DNA of 64,000 bases from assembly GCA_035048485.1 (NCBI GenBank), contig CM068588.1, positions 2,666,001 through 2,730,000 on the forward strand, given 5' to 3'. Below, one piece after another: positions 37,390 through 49,300 of the stretch. Position 1 is the first letter of the stretch. Each line of letters begins with the position of its first letter. Below the pieces are notes generated by a model. It did not search any database and was not told the origin of the DNA. It saw only the letters and a program-made list of their open reading frames with translations. This DNA comes from Pteria penguin (lineage: Eukaryota > Mollusca > Bivalvia > Pterioida > Pteriidae). A program made the position numbers and the translations under genes.

Positions 37390-40300
37390 CTGGAACACAA
37401 AGTACAAAATTATTTCCATATTCGTTATCAAATACTAATGTTAACAGAAATAAATATGAGGTTCTAATGAAGTCGGTGTAGCCCAGTGGATGTCCCTGAC
37501 TGAGAGGACCGGGCTCGACTCCCGTCATGGGTGCATCAGTGTCCTGTCTTTTGGATGAGACAGTAAAAACTGAGGTCCTGTGACGCGGCAGGCATGGCAT
37601 GTAAAAAATCCCTCGCTGCTTTGGAAGGGTCTGTTGCAAAGGTATAAATTTCTATGCGATGCATCAGACAGATGCCGTCACCATATAGATGAAACAATCG
37701 TGGAGTGACGTAAAACAAAAATCAATCAATCAATATGAGGTTTTAATAACGTGAGTTGCCTGCCCTTGATAAGAACTCTTCTTTTCAGCACAAAACTAGA
37801 GCTGTCCACAAAATGTGATAAATACTACTCCCCACCCAGATTACACCTTGCTTCCCTATAAATGTAAGCACACTGGAGTCATCTTCCTTTTATATCAGGT
37901 AACATAAAACACACCATTCCCCTGTGCCAAGTTTGACTAAGGAAGAGTTGTGGTAAACATGTATAATATAAAAAATTTCTCTTAGTGTCAAGGGTCGTAA
38001 TTTCCAAATTGAGGAATGGAATGCAGAAAAAATGTCTTACCTGGGGAAATAATGGTCTCTGCTCGCGTTCATATTTACAACAATCTTGCATCAGCATCTT
38101 AAAGCGTTTTGGTGCATCTGAACGTGCCTTCTTGATGTCAGGACGTAACATTCCCTTCCCAACCATATACAGAATCTGTAAAGATACACAACACAAATCA
38201 ATTGTTGCCTATAAAAAGACATGGCTATGACTGAGGTCTTTAAATATAAAACCAGGTTTTCATAAAGTTAATGACTTAACGGGCTTTATAGCTCTGACTT
38301 ACTATGTCTACATGACTGTATTATCCTTTCTAACTGTGATATACTAGGACTTCATGGTCATAACTTTACAAGTATTTATAGCTGTGACTTGCCAGGTTTT
38401 TTTAAGAACTGTGACTTACCATGTCTTTATGACCTGCTGTAACTTACCGAGCCTTTATCGCTGTGACATGGCATGTCTTTATGACCTGCTGCGACTTACC
38501 CAGCCTTTATCGCTGTGACATGCCAAGTCTTTATGACCTCCTGTAACTTACGCAGACTTTATCGCTGTGACATGGTATGTCTTTATGACCTGCTGTGACT
38601 TACCCAGCCTTTATCGCTGTGACATGCCAAGTCTTTATGACCTCCTGTAACTTACGCAGACTTTATCGCTGTGACATGGTATGTCTTCATGACCTGCTGT
38701 GACTTACCCAGCCTTTATCGCTGTGACATGCCATGTCGTTACAACTGCTACTTATCATGTGCTTGTGGCTGTGATTTGTCATGTCTTTGACATTATGGCT
38801 TACCATGCTCGGACTTAACTTGCCTTTATGGCTGTGACAAGCTTTGTTTTTTTCGTGGTTGTGACTTACTAGGTATTTATGGCTGTGACTTGCCATGCCT
38901 TTATGGCTATGACTTACCTTGCATTTGGGGCTGTAACTTGCAATGTTTTTATAATGGCTTGACTTTTCATGTCTTTATGACTGTGATTTGACATGTTTGT
39001 TTATCATACCTCATGTTATAATTTCCTGTAATCTGATTGGTCAATCAATGGTGTGACATTTTTCAGTGTCACACAGTTTTTATATAGGATATATAGAGAG
39101 GGTGACATTCATTGAAAATGTCAAATGCGCAAAATTGATGAGCATACGGTTCATAGACCGAGAAAAGTATGGCGGATCATTTTTAGTAAAATGACATTAG
39201 AACATGTCTTAGAACATGGTCACGCGATTTTACTTCACGTTTTGACGTCAAAATGCATTGTGACGTCATGTTTATGCCGTAATAACAATCCAATGTTAAT
39301 GGAACTCTCCAGCTGATCAATGATCATGTGTAAATGATTTAAACTCGCGATTACAGGTTAATTTTGTAGTTACGTTATTAATCAGTATATCACAAGACGA
39401 TACACACACCACATTTAAATGAAGGCAAGGCAAGTATCTTAAAATATCTTGAATTAATACTCACACTTAATTGTTATATATTGTATGATATTCGGTATAA
39501 TAAAATGAATATTAGATTTTTGACAGGTTGACATGGCATATTGTCGCTCCTCTAAAAACACTGTCAGACTCGGCTTCACTTCGGTCGACATTGTTTTCTC
39601 GGGGTGACAATATCCCATGTCAACCTGTCAAAAATGTAATATTAATATAATAGCGAACTTACCATGTGTTTATGGCAGTGACCTCATGTCTTTAATACTA
39701 TGACTTACCATGTCTTTATTGCTATGACTTACCATGTCTTTATTGCTATGACTTACTACTTCTTTATGACTATGATTTACCATGTCTTTATTGCTATGAT
39801 TTACCATGTCTTTATTGCTATGACTTACCATGTCTTTATGACTATGACTTACTACGTCTTTATTGCTATGACTTACCATGCCTTTAATGACTATGACTTA
39901 CCATGTCTTCATGACTATGACTTACCATGTCTTTATTGCTATGACTTACCATGTCTTTATTGCTATGACTTACTACTTCTTTATGACTATGACTTACCAT
40001 GTCTTTATTGCTATGATTTACTATGTCTTTATGACTATGACTTACTACGTCTTTATTGCTATGACTTACCATGCCTTTATAACTATGACTTACCATGTCT
40101 TTATTGCTATGACTTACTGACTTACCATGTCTTTATTGCTATGATTTACCATGTCTTTATTGCTATGACTTACCATGTCTTTATGACTATGACTTACCAT
40201 GTCTTTATGACTATGACTTACTGACTTACCATGTCTTCATGACTATGACTTACCATGTCTTTATTGCTAAGACTTAATATGTCTTCATGACTATGACTTA

Positions 40301-43300
40301 CCATGTCTTTATGACTATGACTTGCCTTTATTGCTATGACTTACCGTGTCTTTATTGCTATGACTTACCGTGTCTTTATTGTTATGACTTACCATGCCTT
40401 AATGGCTATGACTTACCAAGTATTTAAGACTAGGAGTCTGACTTATCAGGTATTTAACTTTTAAGGTTGTAAATTATCTTGTCTTTAGGAATAGAGATTT
40501 TTATGACTTGGTACATTTTACAGCTGTGACTAACTATGTTTTCATGATTTACTAGGACTTTTGTTAAAAGTTAACAGTAGACAGCCAGCTGGAGTCTAGT
40601 ATCTTTCAAACCAGGTTAGTCATGTTATACTTGAGTTAGTCCATCTAGTGAGTTAACACTGTTGGCACCTGATCATGTTCTGATCCATTACTGACATAAG
40701 CCAGACAAGTGTGTACTTTGCAATCCACCCCAAATCTTTGAACTTAGTCATCATTTCTAGTTTTCAATAAACTCTAGAGATGAGTAAATGCTTGAACATA
40801 CTGAATACTGTTTTTCTTGACCTAATCACTTCTGAACTAGTAAAATTGTCTTACTGCCTGTAAATTTTCTTTGCAACTTGTGCCAACATCTAGCATATAA
40901 GAAGAATTATGTTTGACCCCCTCAACTTACCATGTCCTTATGGCTGATGCTTGTATAAGGAAGGGACCCTGTCAGCAGCTCGAATATCACAATGCCAAAG
41001 GCATACACATCTGACTGATTAGTATAGGGGTTAGCCTCCTTCATGGTGATCACCTCGGGAGCCTGAAATATATAAAGAGAGCATACAGAAAAATATAGAG
41101 ACAGCATACTGAAATTTATGGAGACAACATAAAGAAATATACAGAGACTGCATACTGAAATATATAGAAACAGCATACAGAAATATATAGAGAGAGCATA
41201 CTGGAATATATAAAGACAGCATACTGAAATATATAGAGGTCACATACAGAATTATATAGAGACACCATACAAAAATATATAGAGAGAGCATACAGAAATA
41301 CATATAAACATCACACAGAAATATATATAAACATCACACAGAAATATATATAAACATCACACAGAAATACATATAAACATCACACAGAAATATATATAGA
41401 CATCACACAGAAATACATATAAACATCACACAGAAATATATATAGACATCACACAGAAATATATATAGACAGCATAAAAATATATACATTGAGCATAAGA
41501 AGATACAGAGACAGCACACATAAATATAAAAGACATCATAAAAAATTTATAGAGACACTATAAATAAAGAGACAGAATAAAGAAATAAATAGATAATGAT
41601 ATAGACACTATAAAAAAAAAGACAGAATAAAGGAATATATAGATAATAATATAGACACTATAAAAAAAAGAGACAGAGTAAAGAAATATATAGATAATAA
41701 TAATAATAATCGAGACAGTATACAGAAATATAAAGACAGCATAAATTTATATGGAGAGAGACAGCATACAGAAACATGTCCTTACCATCCAGAGTATAGA
41801 GCCGGTAGGCTGCTGGAATTGATGTGAGCCACTCCACCTAGTTTTCATGGTAGCCAGACCAAAGTCACCTATCTTAACTGTGTAGTTATCCGTTAAAAAT
41901 ATGTCTATCATATCGTCAAGGAAACAAAGTACATTTCATTTACTTTCTTGGATACCACTGACAAAGTTCTTAGTATATATGTAAGTTTTCAGTACTGGGT
42001 CATTATACATGTACTGATCTGAGAATCTTCATTAACCTCATCCATAAATCATGACGAATCTACCCTTATCCAATTTCTAGATAAAACTACAACAAATGTG
42101 GTAATATGCTCGTTATCCTTGGTGTCCTCTGCAATAATAAAGTTTACAAATGCAATGGCATTTTTATGTCGGTTGATATCCGTTATATTCATTATTGTTT
42201 TTATACCCTTAGATACAAAGGATTATCTACTATTCGATTCCTGATGTTTGAATTACCACTTAGACAATAATCAAATAAACAAATAATATGACGGTCATCG
42301 TGTCCAAAACATAACAAATGTAATTGCCTCTTATACAACATCGCTTACCGAGTACAGATCGTCATTCATCGTGCCATTGCATTTCTATTTATGGCTATTG
42401 CTAAAATTAGCAACCTATTGGGGATTTCCTATGTGTCATTGTTGTACAAAGATGGAAGAACATGTGGTGTCCGGGATATGCCCCCAAAGAAAAAACCGTA
42501 ACAAACGTAAACAGAAGAAAAATATTTGTAAAATTGCGATTGTCCTTGGAAATTAAGATATCGATTAATATTATAAAGCTGAAGATTTGAAACAAAAAGC
42601 ATGAACTGCCCTTTTTTATGATTTTGTACTTTCTTGATAAACATTTACGGTCACAGAGGTCAAACAGTATAGCATTTATCGTGTCCAATATAATGACCGT
42701 AATGGTAATCTAAAGTTACGGTGCTTCTATTGCGATATTATCTTTTTCTGACCCAATAATCCAAAGACTCATCTTTGATCGATGCTTTAAATAAAGACCA
42801 AGTTGCTTTTATAATGTTATTTTGGAAACGTGTACTTTTACTTCCAATTTCGCTCGTTATAAGACACGACGAAAATCAACCGCATTTCATGTCCATTGTT
42901 ATGAATGTAGTTTACCATTTTGTTATTTTAGTGTTTGTTTCCAAACATAAACTATAAGAATAAAGTCCAAACATTATTCATTTTGTATTTTAACCATTAA
43001 TATAGAGTGTTTTTGAAAGTTGTACTAAGAATGTGTAATGTAATTTTCGAGTACGCTCGTTATGTTGTAGCCACATTCTTCTGAGGATATGCAAATAAAG
43101 TGATACTTGTATTAATGCTTTTAAAAAAAAGTATGCATGAGACAAAAATGAGCATTATTACAATATAAATGTTATTTCAGATATTTTGTGGTATTTTATT
43201 GATACATCCTAATTTTTGGTGTCCTGTTATGCATGTAATTCAGTTTAAAAAAAGCATCATTAATAGAACTTTGGTCATGATATATCGATTTAATCTTGCC

Positions 43301-46300
43301 CTACACTCTAATCTATTTTAATTGTTGTATCAGATAACCATATTGTGGAATGACTCTTCATAATTTTGACTTCATAACAAAAATAGATTAAGATAAATAC
43401 GTATGTTATGGTGTCCACTTTGCTTGACATTTAAAAAACCTTTTAAACATAGTTTTATTTTCAAAACTTTTTTTCTCAACAAAAGCATTCGATAATACAT
43501 CAGAATTCATACTACGAACATGAAAGCTGTTTCATTTGTTTATGTTATAAAATTATTTAGGACACCACGTCACGCGCTTAATATTTCATATTGTCCTTTT
43601 TTGATGCTAGATTACTGAGAAAATGCCTATTCAGTTATCTTCTAAATACTGTTTTATGAAGTAGTTATACCTCATGATTGTAACTGAAGAAAAAGCAGAG
43701 GAATATCATTAGGTTAAAATTTTGGTTATCATGTCACAAATCTGGCCCCAGTACCGAAGACTTACTTATATATAAATACAAAGACTTTATTAGCTTAGAT
43801 TTATTCTTATGCGCTGCGAAAAAATCTTTTTTAAGTAAAAACTTGACTAGTAACATTTAAATAAAATATATGACAAAAGGTAAAGACATTTGAGCATAAA
43901 TCACAGTCATATATTTTGATTAGTAATGCACGACATATTGACCCATGTCTCTAACTACAGCACTGTGTGAAAGGATACTGTTTGACTTTAAATCTCTATG
44001 TATTATGGACTTAGCATGAAGGTAACTGAAAGTGGAAATATATATCATTTAAATTGTATTCCATGATTATATAATGAATAAATACTAAAGAACCCCAATA
44101 CCTTCTGAATTCATATACATGTATCATAATGCTAAAAAGTCTCTTCTTTCATAAAATGTTATCTTACGTATGTAACTATGGTAATGCTGAAAGATTAATC
44201 ACTACATCTACTATGCATTGACGAAAGATTATCTTAAAGAAATTAATCTTCAGTCAAAGTAAAATAAATAAAACCTGTTTCATACCATCACTAATGGTTT
44301 TGGAATCTGAAATAAACACAGACTGATTGACTGATTATTGGGTCTTTTCATTATACAGAGTTATTTCCCATTAAAGAAGGTATCTGAGCCTTCTGACCTC
44401 ATACAATTTTGATATCATTTTCAGTAATATTACTGCAGTTTCCAAGGAATTGGTTGATGTCACAATGGTTTGACATATGATACCTGCTCATATGGGAAAT
44501 AACTCTGTATAATGAAAAGAACAAACTGCCTATCAACACCCCAGAATTATTCCACATAAATAGTGCCTTGCTTAATTAATGTTACGCAAAATAAACTGAA
44601 TGTTTCAGTTTCTTAGGCACTTTTTATCAAATACTGATGAGGCAGGGAGGTTTTTTTGTTTATTTTTTTTAAAGTATCAATTTTATAACGTTTTATACTT
44701 AAAGGGAAAATACCAATTCCCAAAATCAAATAGGTCATCAAAAATGCTAAGGTAAAGTTGATTTAGATCACACTCCTCACAATAACTCCTGCTTGTTACC
44801 CACAGAAGGCTTGATCTGCACGAAGATCACATTGAATTTCGGTCCCATTTAACATGCTTGAATATCGATTTAAAGAAAAATTTGATCTGAAAAGGTGGAA
44901 AAAACAGACAAACGATATCCAGAAAACCATATATCTGAATTCTATATTTGGCAACCATGACATATATGACTGTAAGTTCAGTGAATGAACGTATGATTGT
45001 ATAAAGTCCAAACATTTCATTTATCAAAGCCCTGTTACCTGGACTTTTGGCCATTGATACCACGAATATTTCACGTACATGGTGACGGCGATGTGGGGCA
45101 TACAAATTTTGACCTTTGCAACAGACCCACACGAAGCAGTGAGGGATCTTTACCGTACCATGCATACCACGACACGGGGCTTCGGTTTTCACTGTCTTAT
45201 CCGAAAAGACAGGACATCGGCATGACCAGAGCGGGACTCGAACCCCGGCCTCCCGATCAGGAGTCCGACACGATACCACCAGGCAACGCCGGCTTCCTAT
45301 TGATACGACAACAAATAGGCACATCCTTGATTCAGGAGAAACAATGTGTGAATTTCCATAATTATAGGTGGAATACAAACCCAGTTATATTCTGAAAAAA
45401 CATTTTTACTCATCAAAGCCCAGTGACCTTGAACTTTGACATTTTGAACCTGAAATCATCAGGACACAGCCTGCTATCAAAGAAAGTAGGTGGAATGTAA
45501 TATTAGTGCTGTGACCCTGACCTCTGATATTATTCCAAAATCAATAGGGAAAATCCTCAGCTCATAGGAAATCTGCTTTAATCACTATATCTCAACAGCT
45601 GTATGACCTAAGGTTTTCACCTGCCTGCCAGCCATCTTGGACTTGATTAAAAACTAAGTATCGTACTTCAGCTCAAAACATGAGAAGCAAAAACTGTCCA
45701 GAAATCATAATCTTTCTTGATGTCACAAACTTCTTAATTCATCACTAACTCAAATATTTGTACTATATAACAGATATACACACTTACTCCATGCCTTGTG
45801 CAGTTTGTCTTGATATCTCTATTAACGTTAACATTTCAAACTTTTTCTCCTCTTCGTGTAAATGTTTATATAAACTAGAGCCTTCACACCATTGAGTCAC
45901 TAGTGCTAACTGAGGCTTCGAAGTCCATCCCATAAATAATAATATATTTGTATGCCGCGTTTTCCTGGAAAATGAAAGTAATAATGAATAATTATGTCAT
46001 ATCTAAAATTAGATTTCTCTTGCATGTAAATATACCTGTGTGAAACCTTAACATTTTAGCATGATTTGACAAAATAAATTCTATTGATTACAAAGTTTCA
46101 CAGATTTTTTTCTTTTGCACAACATATTTTTGGAGATAAAATAATTCAAATAAATTTCCATATATCCAAAAAAAAAAAGGACTTGCTGTATCAATAAGAA
46201 AATTCCTATCACTGAAAGGGAACATTTGATAAAATTTTCTTCATATTTAAAATATACTCTAATCATTCATAAGAGATTGATTGATTATTGTTTTACGTCA

Positions 46301-49300
46301 CTCCATGATTATTTCATGTATATGGTGACAGCATCTGCCTGATGCACTGCATACAAATTTAGACCTTTACAACAAAAACACCTGCAGCAGTGAGGGATCT
46401 TTTACGTGCCATGCCTACCATGACACAGGATCTTGGATTTTACTGTCTCATCCGAAAGACAGAACACCGGTGTGACCAGGGAGGGAGTCAAACCCAGGAC
46501 CTCTCAGTCATGAGCCGAACACCTTATCCACTAGGCCACATCGGCTTCATTTGCTGAAGAGAGTAAATACATCTAAATATCACGTTTTAAGCATTCATAA
46601 ATCTGACCATCAATAGACCACTTCCCAATCTTGACAATGACTGTCTTTTTGTCCAAGCTAATACTTTTTAGCGTTGTTTTTCATTGTGACGTAACAATAA
46701 ATTTATGTCACGTATTATGACGTCACTATGAAAAACAACATTAGAATGTGTTAGCTTGGACAAAAAGACAGCCATTATCAAGATTGGCAAGTGGTCTATT
46801 AATCATTTTCATATACAGTTTGCACACTCATGTTATTAGGGCATTAAAAACATGCCAGAACGTGGTAGTTCACCCAACTGAAATCATAACTGGTACAAGA
46901 TGAATTCTTTCTTCAAAGCTGAAAAAAGGACTGCTTGAAAATTGATCTACCATATATAAGTACTTTTCAGTGGGTTCCGAAAGCATTTACGACTGATTTG
47001 AGATGCCGCCTAGTTTCTGAGAAGTATCTCTTGACTTGATCATTTTGTAAGACCCATTTAATACAGAGATACAGACGAATGTATCCTCTTTCACTAAGAA
47101 TTGATGGTAAATAATCAATCACAACACGATTTACCCAAGCTTACTGCTTACCTAAGCACTGCCACTTCATTTTTGAAAGCTTTAAGTTGTTGTGGTGTTG
47201 GATCAGTTACATTCAGTCTTTTTATAGCCACATGTCCATGAAAATACCCCCTATACACCGTCCCAAAGGACCCTGATCCAATCCTCTTGTTGACTGTAAT
47301 CTGGTCCCCTGGAATCTCCCAGTCCTCATTGGCATCTCTCGGCCTCTCAGTCCGTAACTATAGCAGTTACAAATGATCATAATCTATCAAATTCTCGGCC
47401 TCTCAGTCCGTAACTATAGCAATCACTAATTATCATAATCTATCAAATTATAATTATCGCTATCAGACTAGATAAGTTATTATATAATTCAGCAATTATT
47501 TTGACTAAATGAAAATTGTACTTCAGTTTTTGGTATATATAGGAGTACTATTCATTTCCTGTGTTATTTTAGCAGATATGACTCATATAGAACCATCTTG
47601 CGTTAAAAAGTTTAAAAACATTCTCAACAATACCCAAATGGACAACAAAGGTATTCCAAGCAACTTACCCTTAGTTTATCTGAATCTTTTTTCCCGGGTG
47701 ATGTGGGTGGCTGAAGATTTCTAGGGGGGCTGTCAGAGAATGCTGAATTATGGGATACAGGTCCTGGTAGATTCAATGTGTTTGAAGCATGTCCTAAGCA
47801 CAAAGGAAATTAAAACTTAATAATCATTAGTTCCCATGCTCTCACTTGTAAATATAGATCTATTTAAATTCTGTCTATGTCACCTGATCTGACTATCTGA
47901 ACAAAATTTGACTTCAATTTCCCTGCTCTAACGTTACACTCTGATAACAGGGTCTAATGTTCTGTAAACGTTCACCTTGGCATGACCTCTTCTACTGACC
48001 CATTAGACTATCTTGAAGGTGATCAGCTGATCAGCTGTATCTGTATCGATTTCTCTGGAGACATCCACATCTCAATGTTAACTTATACCATGAACCAAAT
48101 AGTCAAGTTAGCACGAATCTTTTCGTGAGTAATTAGATTTTATAACTGCACCACAACAAACGGCAGCAAAATAACGGGTTATTAATTAGGATATCAAAAT
48201 GACCATTTTACCCTTTTTATTGGCTACTACAGGAAGACTGAATTTCCATTGATAAATGCCAAACCTATCCTATGACAATTCAAACAGATTGATTGATAAC
48301 TGTATTGCGTCCCTCTATTATTGATTATTTTCCGTATATGGTGACAACATCAGCCTGATGGACTGGATAAAGATCTCTGCTTCTGCTTCCGACCCATCAA
48401 GAGCAGTGAGGAATTTTTGAAGTGCCAGGCCTACCGTGAAACAGAATCTCAGTTTTCACTGTCTTATTGGAAAGAAAGGGCACCAGTGTGCCCCCAGCAA
48501 AGATTCAAACCTGTGAACTTTTACAGTGAGCACCTCATCCACTGAATTATACTAGCTCCAACTCATACAGAAATACGTGGAATAAAGCATCAATAATAAT
48601 CGCAAATCTCCTTTATGTTTTACTTTTGAACCACTGATCCTCACATTCACTGTACATTTATAACGTGTACCAATGTACCTCAGATTTAATGATCTTTTAC
48701 AATGTACCTCAGATTTAATGATCTTTTACCAATGTACCTCAGATTTAATGATCTTTTACAATGTACCTCAGATTTAATGATCCTTTACAATGTACCTCAG
48801 ATTTAATGATCTTTTACCAATGTACCTCAGATTTAATGATCTTTTACCAATGTACCCCAGTTTTAATGGTCTCTGCCATTACTAATTTGTCCTAGATTTA
48901 TTGATCTTTTACCAAAATACCCAGCATTTTCATCTACCAATTACCAATGTACCTCAGATTTAATGATCCTCTATTTTACTAAATGATTGTACTTCAGATT
49001 TATTGATCATGTATCAATGTACCTCTATTTTACTAAATGATTGTACTTCAGATTTATTGATAATGTATCAATGTACCTCTATTTTACTAAATGATTGTAC
49101 TTCAGATTTATTGATCATGTATCAATGTACTTCAGATTTAATGATAATGTATCAATGTACCTCTATTTTACTAAATGATTGTACTCAGGATTTATTGATC
49201 ATGTATCAATGTACCTCAGATTTATTGATCATGTATCAATGTACCTCTAGTTTACTAAATGATTCTACTTCAGATTTATTGATCATGTATCAATGTACCT

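Noticed and set aside
39700..40224. 174-codon + strand frame of [12 protein letters not shown] repeats
   Set aside because: It is the reverse of the 24-bp r11 donor array; unit length is a multiple of three.
42371..42688. Short frames on both strands in RAF intron 9
   Set aside because: No conservation or splice context; chance frames.
44827..45395. 183-codon - strand frame and 132-codon + strand frame
   Set aside because: Both run through a SINE copy; no conserved protein.
47509..47724. 71-codon + strand frame with a signal-peptide-like start
   Set aside because: Overlaps RAF exon r6 on the opposite strand and is otherwise AT-rich intron.
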